Below, one piece after another: positions 40,946 to 53,170 of a stretch of DNA of 64,000 bases. This DNA comes from Sanderia malayensis (Eukaryota > Cnidaria > Scyphozoa > Semaeostomeae > Pelagiidae). The position numbers were made by a program, and so were the translations under genes. The first letter of the stretch is position 1. Every line of letters begins with the position of its first letter. The stretch lies in the NCBI GenBank assembly GCA_013076295.1, contig RQOL01000382.1, forward strand, positions 1-64,000, given 5' to 3'. Under the pieces are notes generated by a model that worked only from the letters and a program-made list of their open reading frames with translations, had not been told where the DNA came from and did not search any database.

Positions 40946-41379
40946 GTCAGAAAAGTGAGAACATAGTCAGAACTTAAAGGAAGACAACATATTGTATTGA
41001 GGTCAGAGGTTTTCCAACTGAGAGCTGATTTGGCATTGTTATCTTTTGAGCAATTTACTCTGGAACATGACAATAATAAGCTCCTTATGAAAATTCTTGG
41101 TTTCGTCAAACCTTACATGCATTCCCATCACAACAGAAAGCTCTCTAAGTTTCAAGAACTTCTTCTTGCACTAATCCGGTTACATCTTGATTTATCAGAG
41201 CAATACTTGGCTTATCGTTTTGGAATTCACCAAAGTAGTGTTTGCAGAATTTTCTACAAGTGGATTGTTGTTTTGTCAAAATGTCTATCTGCCCTTATTG
41301 GCCTGAAAGGGAAGTTCTTCACAAGACCATGCCTACAGCATTCAGAGAGCATTTTTCAAAGCGTGCTGTGATCATTGAT
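40946..41379 (+). pseudogene. transposase exon 2: HTH region and first catalytic Asp
   Basis: After the acceptor the frame reads GQKSENIVRT and then hits a stop. Only ~17 codons separate this from the next conserved block, so the spacer between THAP and HTH is shortened. From about 40997 a frame reads RSEVFQLRADLALLSFEQF, then from about 41137 KLSKFQELLLALIRL, LSEQYLAYRFGIHQSSVCRI and FYKWIVVLSKCLSALI. This is the HTH_Tnp_4-type helix-turn-helix found before DDE_4 endonuclease domains. A one-base frameshift near 41300 follows; in the new frame it continues WPEREVLHKTMPTAFREHF and SKRAVIID. The Asp at 41377-41379 corresponds to the first catalytic acidic residue of the DDE core. A stop (TAA) follows at once and the rest of the core is missing. 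Confidence 0.85.
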
Positions 41380-41660
41380 TAACATTACCTACTGCACAAA
41401 TCTACACTGAACTGAGGACCAAATTTCCAAAGCATGGGTGTCTTTTGGACCTCTCGCTCCAAGAGACCCATGCTTGCAAATGATAGCATGAAATGCCAAT
41501 ATATTTCCTGCGTCCACTCTCTCTACCAAATCTCGTAAACAGTTATAAATTGGACCATTCAAAGCTTTTATTGGCTTTCCTCCGATGTTTATAACGTTGA
41601 ACAAGTCGCACAAAAAGGTTGAATATTGTCACAATTTGTCCTCTAATAAATTGTCCTTAG
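41380..41660. other. unassigned internal segment at the transposase deletion
   Basis: Where the DDE core should be, the sequence does not read as transposase in any plus frame I checked. A minus-strand frame (41389-41613, 74 codons, containing LVERVDAGNILAFHAIICKH) has no domain I recognise. It could be part of the facing gene, a rearranged piece, or chance. An 18-20 bp imperfect inverted repeat (41430-41449 / 41458-41475, AAGCATGGGT arms) lies here. The first ~20 bases (TTAACATTACCTACTGCAC) resemble the satellite. Confidence 0.4.
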
Positions 41661-41837
41661 CTTTGTAGAGTTCTTGTGATGTGGCTGCTTCGAAATAAAT
41701 TTACAATGTTGCAGAGCATCATCCCCATCAAGTTGCTTATGAGCAAAACTACAGAGGAAGATAGCATTCTTGATGATATTTTGGTTGAATGTTCAGCTCT
41801 TTGCAACCTCTGTGAGTCTGTTGTTCCTCTAGAATGA
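41661..41837 (+). pseudogene. transposase C-terminal remnant (DDE_4-type)
   Basis: A short plus-strand frame reads MWLLRNKFTMLQSIIPIKLL, then EEDSILDDILVECSALCNLC and ESVVPLE, and ends at TGA 41835-41837. It resembles the extreme C-terminus of IS4EU/DDE_4 transposases: a helix with the pattern LLKxKFxxLxxxxPI, then DxIxxxCAALxNLxxSVVP. Together with exon 2 this shows that the middle of the catalytic domain, with the later acidic residues, was lost between 41379 and about 41660. The segment was too short to stand out as an open frame. Assignment is by pattern resemblance only. Confidence 0.65.
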
Positions 41838-41938
41838 AACAGCAGCACAGTATTTGTCAGTCACCCTTTAAATAGCTTTTTTCAAAGCTACCAAACAGAC
41901 CAATGTGTAACCCCTTGTGTTGTCAAACAGAGTTTGTG
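41838..41938. other. intergenic gap between convergent remnants
   Basis: AT-rich sequence between the transposase stop and the 3' end of the facing gene. Nothing was recognised except its position at the convergence of the two genes, next to the palindromes. Confidence 0.5.
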
Positions 41939-41984
41939 TATATGTACATATATCTAATATAACTAATATTAGTTATATTAGATA
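41939..41984. repeat. overlapping perfect palindromes (14 bp and 34 bp)
   Basis: Positions 41939-41952 read TATATGTACATATA, a perfect palindrome. Positions 41951-41984 form a 34-bp perfect palindrome with no spacer; its left half is TATCTAATATAACTAAT. The two overlap by two bases. They lie between the 3' ends of the convergent genes. Confidence 0.85.
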
Positions 41985-42663
41985 CCAATTCCTGGTAACT
42001 CTTATCAGCAGATGTGAAATTGATATTTTCAAGAGCTGAGAAATCAACTGGTAGTGGGGCGAGTTGAGTTGTTACCCAACCAAGAAAGTTCTGAAGTATA
42101 GAAGATGTAGACTTTTCTTTGAACTCAGAAGAAACACTATAAATATAAAAAAAATTGCCCCAACATGAGAGCAGACTTCCCCTTGTCTGACCAAACAAAT
42201 ATAATGTCCCCTACATACAGATCCATCACCATTAACGACGACGCAAGCTTGATTAGGCAATTTTTATGAAAATACTGCGAGTGTCGTACTTTGCCAAAAA
42301 AAAGATACAAGGGGGGCTGGATTCGCTTACAAATTTCCTCATAGGTTTGGCAAGTGACAACATACGGATATGCATTCATACTTTACAGGCTTTCAAACTT
42401 GAATGGGTAAAATTGCTTTTTGAAGTAACCAGATAATTGTAAACGACTGCGTAAAAAAATTTAGGCCACTGCTCCAAAGGAGTATCAAAATCAGACTTTT
42501 TCAATAAATATGGGTCTGATATCTGTAAAAATTGCAACTTCTGGTCGTAAACTAATTTTAGCTCAGAGGTGAGACCAGAGTAATGTACAGAAGGCGAGTG
42601 ACAAGCTCCAAAAGGGGCGTTCTCCTTCGGCGCCTTTTTCGCGGCCGCCATTTTGCCACTCAT
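41985..42663 (-). pseudogene. SWIM zinc-finger protein of IS4EU/ISL2EU-type element (frameshifted, truncated)
   Basis: Read from ATG 42663 (alternative 42651, MAAAKK, overlapping the YY1-like site): MSGKMAAAKKAPKENAPFG, then SPSVHYSGLTSELKLVYDQK and FVTS-like spacing to SNFTHSSLKAC. A one-base shift near 42379 leads to MNAYPYVVTCQTYEEICKRI and LYLFFGKVRHSQ. A second shift near 42260 leads to VVVNGDGSVCRGHYICLVRQ and GEVCSHVGAI. The last part is a SWIM-type zinc finger (CxC...CxH); the usual first Cys of CxC is Tyr here (H-Y-I-C), while the second Cys and the CSH are kept. A third frame continues STSSILQNFLGWVTTQLAPL and PVDFSALENINF before reaching the palindromes. In related proteins a YqaJ-type nuclease domain follows the SWIM finger; it is absent. 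No functional product is expected. Confidence 0.75.
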
Positions 42664-42718
42664 TTTACCACTCAGTCCGAAAAGAATGAGTTCTGTGACG
42701 TCAATATGCATATCATCT
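42643..42718 (-). repeat. right terminal inverted repeat of the IS4EU-like element
   Basis: The outer 26 bp (42693-42718) are a perfect inverted copy of 40251-40276. A 17-bp divergent spacer and a 33-bp inner block (42643-42675) follow. The inner block includes the start codon and first codons of the SWIM gene, so the repeat is also coding sequence and promoter-proximal DNA. Confidence 0.92.
42696..42703. promoter_or_regulatory. CRE-type palindrome TGACGTCA in right inverted repeat
   Basis: Mirror copy of the site at 40266-40273. It lies about 33 bp upstream of the SWIM gene's candidate ATG (42663), a position suited to driving minus-strand transcription inward. Confidence 0.6.
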
Positions 42719-43329
42719 ATTACTGCTGAAACTAAGTAAATTACATCTGTTTTTGTATGTTTTCAGTGATATTAACATTACTGCACACTAATTGCACATG
42801 AATCAAGGTTATTACAGCTGAAACTAAGTAAATTACACATGCATTTTCTTGTTTTCAGTGATCTTAACATTACTGCACTCTAATTGCACATGAATCCACG
42901 TTATCACAGCTGAAATTAAGCAAAGTACACATGCATTTGCTGGTTTTCAGTGATATTAACATTACTGCACACTAATTTCACATGAATCCACGTTATTACA
43001 GCTGAAACCAAGTAAATTACACATGCATTTGCTTGTTTTCAGTGATATCAACATTACTGCACACTAAATCAAATGAATCCACGTTATTACAGCTGAAACT
43101 ATGTAAATTACACATGTATTTGCTTGTTTTCAGTCATATTAACATTGCCGTACACTAATTGCACATGAATCCACGTTATTACAGCTGAAACTATGTAAAT
43201 TACACATGCATTTGCTTGTTTTTAGTCATATTAACATTATTGCACATTAATTGCACATGAATCCACGTTATTACAGCTGTAACTAAGTAAATTACACATG
43301 CATTCGCTTTTTTTCAGTCATATTAACAT

Positions 43330-44510
43330 TACCGTACACTAATTGCACATGAATCCACCTTATCACAGCTGAAACTAAGTAAATTACACATGCATTTGCT
43401 GGTCTTCAGTGATATTAACCTTACCGTACACTAATTGCACATGAATCCACGTTATTACAGCTGCAACTAAGTAAATTACACATGCATTTGCTTGTTTTCA
43501 GGGATATTAACATTACTGCGCACTAATTGCAATTGAATCCACGTTATTACAGCTGAAACTAAGTAAAATACACATGCATTTGCTTGTTTTCAGTGATATT
43601 ACTGCTGAAACTAAGTAAATTACATCTGCTTTTGTATGTTTTCAGTGATATTAACATTACTGCACACTAATTGCACATGAATCCACGTTATCACAGCTGA
43701 AATTAAGCAAATTACACATGCATTTGCTGGTTTTCAGTGATATTAACATTACTGCACACTAATTGCACATGAATCCACGTTATTACAGCTGAAACCAAGT
43801 AAATTACACATGCATTTGCTTGTTTTCAGTGATATTAGCATTACTGCACACTAAATCACATGAATCCACGTTATTACAGCTGAAACTATGTAAATTACAC
43901 ATGTATTTGCTTGTTTTCAGTCATATTAACATTGCCGTACACTAATTGCACATGAATCCACGTTATTACAGCTGAAGCTAAGTAAATTACACATGCATTT
44001 GCTTGTTTTCAGTGATATTAACATTACTGCACACTAATTGCACATGAATCCACGTTATTACAGCTGAAACTATGTAAATTACACATGCATTTGCTTGTTT
44101 TTAGTCATATTAACATTATTGCACATTAATTGCACATGAATCCACGTTATTACAGCTGTAACTAAGTAAATTACACATGCATTCGCTTTTTTCAGTCATA
44201 TTAACATTACCGTACACTAATTGCACATGAATCCACCTTATCACAGCTGAAACTAAGTAAATTACACATGCATTTGCTGGTCTTCAGTGATATTAACCTT
44301 ACCGTACACTAATTGCACATGAATCCACGTTATTACAGCTGCAACTAAGTAAATTACACATGCATTTGCTTGTTTTCAGGGATATTAACATTACTGCGCA
44401 CTAATTGCAATTGAATCCACGTTATTACAGCTGAAACTAAGTAAAATACACATGCATTTGCTTGTTTTCAGTGATATTACTGCTGAAACTAAGTAAATTA
44501 CATCTGCTTT
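43330..44510 (+). repeat. 878-bp spaced block duplication
   Basis: CCACCTTATCAC (variant of CCACGTTATCAC) occurs at 43355 and 44233, and GGTCTTCAG at 43401 and 44279. Both spacings are 878 bp. The block includes the GCAACTAAG and CAGGGATATT variants and a short monomer (52 + 9 x 92 = 880, two bases less here). Confidence 0.8.
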
Positions 44511-44879
44511 TGTATGTTTTCAGTGATATTAACATTACTGCACACTAATTGCACATGAATCCACGTTATTACAGCTGAAACCAAGTAAATTACACATGCA
44601 TTTGCTTGTTTTCAGTGATATTAACATTACTGCACACTAATTGCACATGAATCCACGTTATTACAGCTGAAACTATGTAAATTACACATGCATTTGCTTG
44701 TTTTTAGTCATATTAACATTATTGCACATTAATTGCACATGAATCCACGTTATTACAGCTGTAACTAAGTAAATTACACATGCATTCGCTTTTTTTCAGT
44801 CATATTAACATTACCGTACACTAATTGCACATGAATCCACGTTATCACAGCTGAAACTAAGTAAATTACACATGCATTT

Positions 44880-47800
44880 GCTGGTTTTCAGTGATATTAA
44901 CCTTACCGTACACTAATTGCACATGAATCCACGTTATTACAGCTGCAACTAAGTAAATTACACATGCATTTGCTTGTTTTCAGGGATATTAACATTACTG
45001 CGCACTAATTGCAATTGAATCCACGTTATTACAGCTGAAACTAAGTAAAATACACATGCATTTGCTTGTTTTCAGTGATATTACTGCTGAAACTAAGTAA
45101 ATTACATCTGCTTTTGTATGTTTTCAGTGATATTAACATTACTGCACACTAATTGCACATGAATCCACGTTATTACAGCTGAAACCAAGTAAATTACACA
45201 TGCATTTGCTTGTTTTCAGTGATATTAACATTACTGCACACTAATTCACATGAATCCACGTTATTACAGCTGAAACTAAGTAAATTACACATGCATTTGC
45301 TTGTTTTCAGTGATATTAACATTACTGCACACTAATTGCACATGAATCCACGTTATTACAGCTGAAACTAAGTAAATTACACATGCATTTGCTTGTTTTC
45401 AGTGATATTAACATTACTGCACACTAATTGCACATGAATCCACGTTATTACAGCTGAAACTAAGTAAATTACACATGCATTTGCTTGTTTTCAGTGATAT
45501 TAACATTACTGTACACTAATTGCACATGAATCCACGTTATTACAGCTGAAACTAAGTAAATTACACATGCATTAGCTTGATTTCAGTGATATTAACATTA
45601 CTGCACACTAATTGCACATGAATCCACGTTATTACAGCTGAAACTAAGTAAATTACACATGCATTTGCTTGTTTTCAGTGATATTAACATTACTGCACAC
45701 TAATTGCACTTGAATCCACGTTATTACAGCTGAAACTAAGTAAATTACACATGCATTTGCTTGTTTTCAGTGATATTAGCATTACTGCACACTAATTGAA
45801 AATCAATCAACGTTATTACAGCTGAAACTAAGTCAATTACACATGCATTTGCTTGTTTTCAGTGATATTAACATTACTGCACAATAATTGCACATGAATC
45901 CACGTTATTACAGCTGAAACTAAGTAAATTACACATGCATTTGCTTGTTTTCAGTGATATTAACATTACTGCACACTAATTGCACATGAATCCACGTTAT
46001 TACAGCTGAAACTAAGTAAATTACACATGCATTTGCTTGTTTTCAGTGATATTAACATTACTGCACACTAATTGCACATGAATCCACGTTATTACAGCTG
46101 AAACTATGTAAATTACACATGCATTTGCTTGTTTTTAGTCATATTAACATTATTGCACATTAATTGCACATGAATCCACGTTATTACAGCTGTAACTAAG
46201 TAAATTACACATGCATTCACTTTTTTTCAGTCATATTAACATTACCGTACACTAATTGCACATGAATCCACGTTATCACAGCTGAAACTAAGTAAATTAC
46301 ACATGCATTTGCTGGTTTTCAGTGATATTAACCTTACCGTACACTAATTGCACATGAATCCACGTTATTACAGCTGAAACTATGTAAATTACACATGTAT
46401 TTGCTTGTTTTCAGTCATATTAACATTGCCGTACACTAATTGCACATGAATCCACGTTATTACAGCTGAAGCTAAGTAAATTACACATGCATTTGCTTGT
46501 TTTCAGTGATATTAACATTACTGCACACTAATTGCACATGAATCCACGTTATTACAGCTGAAACTAAGTAAAATACACATGCATTTGCTTGTTTTCAGTG
46601 ATATTACTGCTGAAACTAAGTAAATTACATCTGCTTTTGTATGTTTTCAGTGATATTAACATTACTGCACACTAATTGCACATGAATCCACGTTATTACA
46701 GCTGAAACCAAGTAAATTACACATGCATTTGCTGGTTTTCAGTGATATTAACCTTACCGTACACTAATTGCACATGAATCCACGTTATTACAGCTGCAAC
46801 TAAGTAAATTACACATGCATTTGCTTGTTTTCAGGGATATTAACATTACTGCGCACTAATTGCAATTGAATCCACGTTATTACAGCTGAAACTAAGTAAA
46901 ATAAACATGCATTTGCTTGTTTTCAGTGATATTACTGCTGAAACTAAGTAAATTACATCTGCTTTTGTATGTTTTCAGTGATGATAACATTACTGCACAC
47001 TAATTGCACATGAATCCACGTTATTACAGCTGAAACCAAGTAAATTACACATGCATTTGCTTGTTTTCAGTGATATTAACATTACTGCACACTAATTCAC
47101 ATGAATCCACGTTATTACAGCTGAAACTAAGTAAATTACACATGCATTTGCTTGTTTTCAGTGATATTAACATTACTGCACACTAATTGCACATGAATCC
47201 ACGTTATTACAGCTGAAACTAAGTAAATTACACATGCATTTGCTTGTTTTCAGTGATATTAACATAACTGCACACTAATTGCACATGAATCCACGTTATT
47301 ACAGCTGAAACTAAGTAAATTACACATGCATTTGCTTGTTTTCAGTGATATTAACTTTACTGTACACTAATTGCACATGAATCCACGTTATTACAGCTGA
47401 AACTAAGTAAATTACACATGCATTAGCTTGATTTCAGTGATATTAACATTACTGCACACTAATTGCACATGAATCCACGTTATTACAGCTGAAACTAAGT
47501 AAATTACACATGCATTTGCTTGTTTTCAGTGATATTAAAATTACTGCACACTAATTGCACATGAATCCACGTTATTACAGCTGAAACTAAGTAAATTACA
47601 CATGCATTTGCTTGTTTTCAGTGATATTAGCATTACTGCACACTAATTGAAAATCAATCAACGTTATTACAGCTGAAACTAAGTCAATTACACATGCATT
47701 TGCTTGTTTTCAGTGATATTAACATTACTGCACAATAATTGCACATGAATCCACGTTATTACAGCTGAAACTAAGTAAATTACACATGCATTTGCTTGTT

Positions 47801-48221
47801 TTCAGTGATATTAACATTACTGCACACTAATTGCACATGAATCCACGTTATTACAGCTGAAACTAAGTAAATTACACATGCATTTGCTTGTTTTCAGTGA
47901 TATTAACATTACTGCACACTAATTGCACATGAATCCACGTTATTACAGCTGAAACTATGTAAATTACACATGCATTTGCTTGTTTTTAGTCATATTAACA
48001 TTATTGCACATTAATTGCACATGAATCCACGTTATTACAGCTGTAACTAAGTAAATTACACATGCATTCGCTTTTTTTCAGTCATATTAACATTACCGTA
48101 CACTAATTGCACATGAATCCACGTTATCACAGCTGAAACTAAGTAAATTACACATGCATTTGCTGGTTTTCAGTGATATTAACCTTACCGTACACTAATT
48201 GCACATGAATCCACGTTATTA
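44880..48221 (+). repeat. ~1.49-kb block duplicated at 1,851-bp spacing
   Basis: ACCTTACCGT occurs at 44900 and 46751, and again at 46331 and 48182. AATCAATCAA occurs at 45801 and 47652. All three pairs have a spacing of 1,851 bp. Copy 1 is about 44880-46370 and copy 2 about 46731-48221, after which the sequences diverge (GAAACTATG against GCAACTAAG). Confidence 0.82.
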
Positions 48222-49429
48222 CAGCTGCAACTAAGTAAATTACACATGCATTTGCTTGTTTTCAGGGATATTAACATTACTGCGCACTAATTGCAATTGA
48301 ATCCACGTTATTACAGCTGAAACTAAGTAAAATACACATGTATTTGCTTGTTTTCAGTGATATTACAGCTGAAACTAAGTAAATTACACATGCATTAGCT
48401 TGATTTCAGTGATATTAACATTACTGCACACTAATTGCACATGAATCCACGTTATTACAGCTGAAACAAAGTAAATTACACATGCATTTGCTTGTTTTCA
48501 GTGATATTAACATTACTGCACACTAATTGCACTTGAATCCACGTTATTACAGCTGAAACTAAGTAAATTACACATGCATTTGCTTGTTTTCAGTGATATT
48601 AGTATTACTGCACACTAATTGAAAATGAATCAACGTTATTACAGCTGAAACTAAGTCAATTACACATGCATTTGCTTGTTTTCAGTGATATTAACATTAC
48701 TGCACACTAATTGCACATGAATCCACGTTATTACAGCTGAAACTAAGTAAATTACACATGCATTTGCTTGTTTTCAGTGATATTAACATTACTGCACACT
48801 AATTGCACATGAATCCACGTTATTACAGCTGAAACTAAGTAAATTACACATGCATTTGCTTGTTTTCAGTGATATTAACTTTACTGTACACTAATTGCAC
48901 ATGAATCCACGTTATTACAGCAGAAAGTAAGTAAATTACACAGGCATCTACTTGTTTTCAGTGATATTAACATTACTGCACACTAATTGCACATGAATCC
49001 ACGTTATTACAGCTGAAACTAAGTAAATTACACATGCATTTGCTTGTTTTCAGTGATTTTAACATTACTGCGCACTAATTGCACATGAATCCACGTTATT
49101 ACAGCTGAAACTAAGTAAATTACACATGCATTTGCTTGTTTTCATTTATATTAACATTACTGCACACTAATTGCAATTGAATCCACGTTATTACAGCTGA
49201 AACTAAGTAAAATACACATGCATTTGCTTGTTTTCAGTGATAATAACACTACAGCACATAAATTGCCCATGAATCAACGTTATTACAGCTGAAACTAAGT
49301 AAATTACACATGCATTTGTTTGTTTTCAGTGGTATTAACATTACTGCACACTAATTGCAATTGAATGCACGTTATTACAGCTGAAATTAAGTAATTTACA
49401 CATGCATGTGCTTGTTTTCAGTAATATTA

Positions 49430-52400
49430 ACATTACTGCACACTAATTGCACATGAATCCACGTTATTACAGCTGAAACTAAGTAAATTACACATGCATT
49501 TGCTTGTTTTCAGTGATATTAGCATTACTGCACACTAATTGAAAATGAATCAACGTTATTACAGCTGAAACTAAGTAAATTACACATGCATTTGCTTGTT
49601 TTCAGTGATATTAACATTACTGCACATTAATTGTACATGAATCCACGTTATTACAGCTGTAACTAAGTAAATTACACATGAATTTGCTTTTTTTCAGTAA
49701 TATTAACATTACTGCACACTAATTGCAATTGAATCCACGTTATTACAGCTGAAACTAAGTAAAACACAAATGCGTTTGCTTGTTTTCTGTGATATTAACA
49801 TTACTGCACAGCAATTGCACATGAATCCACGTTATTACAGCTGAAACTAAGTAAATTACACATGCATTTGCTTGTTTTCAGTGATATTAACATTACTGCA
49901 CACTAATTGCAAATGAATCCACGTTATTACAGCTGAAACTAAGTAAATTACACATGCATTTGCTTGTTTTCAGTGATATTAACTTTACTGTACACTTATT
50001 GCACATGAGTCCACGTTATTACAGCTGAAACTAAGTAAATTACACATGCATCTACTTGTTTTCAGTGATATTAACATTACTGCACACTAATTGCACATGA
50101 ATCCACGTTATTACAGCTGAAACTAAGTAAATTACACATGCATTTGCTTGTTTTCAGTGATATTAACATTACTGCGCACTAATTGCACATGAATCCACGT
50201 TATTACAGCTGAAAATAAGTAAATTACACATGCATTTGCTTGTTTTCATTTATATTAACATTACTGCACACTACTTGCAATTGAATCCACGTTATTACAG
50301 CTGAAACTAAGTAAAATACAAATGCATTTGCTTGTTTTCAGTGATATTAACATTACTGCACACTACTTGCAATTGAATCCACGTTATTACAGCTGAAACT
50401 AAGTAAAATATTCATGCATTTGATTGTTTTCAATTATATTAACATTACTGCACATTAATTGCACATGAATCCACGTTATTACAGCTGAAACTAAGTAAAT
50501 TACACATGCATTTGCTTGTTGTCAGTGATATTAACATTACTGCACACTAATTGCAATTGAATCCACGTTATTACAGTTGAAACTAAGTAATTTACACATG
50601 CATTTGCTTGTTTTCAGTATTATTAACTTTACTGCACACTAATTGCACATGAATCCACGTTAATACAGCTGAAACTAAGTAAATTACACATGCATTTGCT
50701 TGTTTTCAGTGATATTAACATTACTGCACACTAATTGCACATGAATCCACGTTATTACAGCTGAAACTATGTAAATTACACATGCATTTGCATTTTTTCA
50801 GTCATATTAACATTATTGCACATTAATTGCACATGAATCCACGTTATTACAGCTGAAACTAAGTAAATTACACATGCATTCGCTTTTTTTCAGTCATATT
50901 AACATTACCGTACACTAATTGCACATGAATCCACGTTATCACAGCTGAAACTAAGTAAATTACACATGCATTTGCTGGTTTTCAGTGATATTAACATTAC
51001 TGCACACTAATTGCACATGAGCCCACGTTATTACAGCGAAACTAAGTAAATTACAAATGCATTTTATTGTTTTCAGTGATGTTTACATTACTGCATACTA
51101 ATTGCAATTGAATCCACGTTATTACAGCTGAAACTAAGTAAATTACACATGCATCTACTTGTTTTCAGTGATATTAACATTACTGCACACTAATTGCACA
51201 TGAATCCACGTTATTACAGCTGAAACTAAGTAAATTACACATGCATTTGCTTGTTTTCAGTGATGTTAACATTACTGCACACTAATTGCACATGAATCCA
51301 CGTTATTACAGCTGAAACTAAGTAAATTACACATGCATTTGCTTGTTTTCATTTATATTAACATTACTGCACACTAATTGCAATTGAATCCACGTTATTA
51401 CAGCTGAAACTAAGTAAAATACACATGCATTTGCTTGTTTTCAGTGATAATAACACTACAGCACATAAATTGCACATGAATCAACGTTATTACAGCTGAA
51501 ACTAAGTAAATTACACATGCATTTGCTTGTTTTCAGTGATATTAACATTACTGCACACTAATTGCACATGAATCCACGTTATTACAGCTGAAACTAAGTA
51601 AATTACACATGCATGTGCTTGTTTTCAGTGATATTAACATTACTGCACACTAATTGCACATGAATCCACGTTATTACAGCTGAAACTAAGTAAATTACAC
51701 ATGCATTTGCTTGTTTTCAGTGATATTAGCATTACTGCACACTAATTGAAAATGAATCAACGTTATTACAGCTGAAACTAAGTAAATTACACATGCATTT
51801 GCTTGTTTTCAGTGATATTAACATTACTGCACATTAATTGTACATGAATCCACGTTATTACAGCTGTAACTAAGTAAATTACACATGAATTTGCTTTTTT
51901 TCAGTAATATTAACATTACTGCACACTAATTGCAATTGAATCCACGTTATTACAGCTGAAACTAAGTAAAACACAATGCGTTTGCTTGTTTTCTGTGATA
52001 TTAACATTACTGCACACCAATTGCACATGAATCCACGTTATTACAGCTGAAACTAAGTAAATTACACATGCATTTGCTTGTTTTCAGTGATATTAACATT
52101 ACTGCACACTAATTGCAAATGAATCCACGTTATTACAGCTGAAACTAAGTAAATTACACATGCATTTGCTTGTTTTCAGTGATATTAACTTTACTGTACA
52201 CTTATTGCACATGAGTCCACGTTATTACAGCTGAAACTAAGTAAATTACACATGCATCTACTTGTTTTCAGTGATATTAACATTACTGCACACTAATTGC
52301 ACATGAATCCACGTTATTACAGCTGAAACTAAGTAAATTACACATGCATTTGCTTGTTTTCAGTGATATTAACATTACTGCGCACTAATTGCACATGAAT

Positions 52401-53170
52401 CCACGTTATTACAGCTGAAAATAAGTAAATTACACATGCATTTGCTTGTTTTCATTTATATTAACATTACTGCACACTAATTGCAATTGAATCCACGTTA
52501 TTACAGCTGAAACTAAGTAAAATACAAATGCATTTGCTTGTTTTCAGTGATATTAACATTACTGCACACTACTTGCAATTGAATCCACGTTATTACAGCT
52601 GAAACTAAGTAAAATATTCATGCATTTGATTGTTTTCAATATATTAACATTACTGCACATTAATTGCACATGAATCCACGTTATTACAGCTGAAACTAAG
52701 TAAATTACACATGCATTTGCTTGTTGTCAGTGATATTAACATTACTGCACACTAATTGCAATTGAATCCACGTTATTACAGTTGAAACTAAGTAATTTAC
52801 ACATGCATTTGCTTGTTTTCAGTATATTAACTTTACTGCACACTAATTGCACATGAATCCACGTTAATACAGCTGAAACTAAGTAAATTACACATGCATT
52901 TGCTTGTTTTCAGTGATATTAACATTACTGCACACTAATTGCACATGAATCCACGTTATTACAGCTGAAACTATGTAAATTACACATGCATTTGCATTTT
53001 TTCAGTCATATTAACATTATTGCACATTAATTGCACATGAATCCACGTTATTACAGCTGAAACTAAGTAAATTACACATGCATTCGCTTTTTTTCAGTCA
53101 TATTAACATTACCGTACACTAATTGCACATGAATCCACGTTATCACAGCTGAAACTAAGTAAATTACAAT
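49430..53170 (+). repeat. ~1.5-kb block duplicated at ~2,207-bp spacing
   Basis: GAAAATGAAT occurs at 49541 and 51748 (spacing 2207). TTGTTGTCAG recurs with spacing 2205, after two single-base losses in copy 2 (ACACAATGCG for ACACAAATGCG, and CAATATATT for CAATTATATT). Copy 1 is about 49430-50960 and copy 2 about 51637-53167. Confidence 0.8.

Larger units (their letters stand above)
40251..42718. mobile_element. 2,468-bp IS4EU/ISL2EU-like DNA transposon, decayed
   Basis: Bounded by a perfect 26-bp terminal inverted repeat (AGATGATATGCATATTGACG... at both ends) and an AT duplication. Inside are two convergent broken genes. On plus, a THAP-domain / HTH / DDE-type transposase (40639 to 41837) is missing most of its catalytic core. 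On minus, a SWIM zinc-finger protein (42663 down to about 41985) starts inside the right repeat. Known ISL2EU/IS4EU elements pair a THAP-containing DDE_4-type transposase with a second protein carrying a YqaJ nuclease. Here the SWIM part is seen and a YqaJ part is not. The element is internally deleted and frameshifted, so it cannot move on its own, though intact ends might still be recognised in trans. Confidence 0.85.

Noticed and set aside
40251..42718. Domesticated host THAP gene instead of a transposon
   Set aside because: Perfect terminal inverted repeats, an AT duplication, several frameshifts and position inside a satellite all point to a decayed mobile element.
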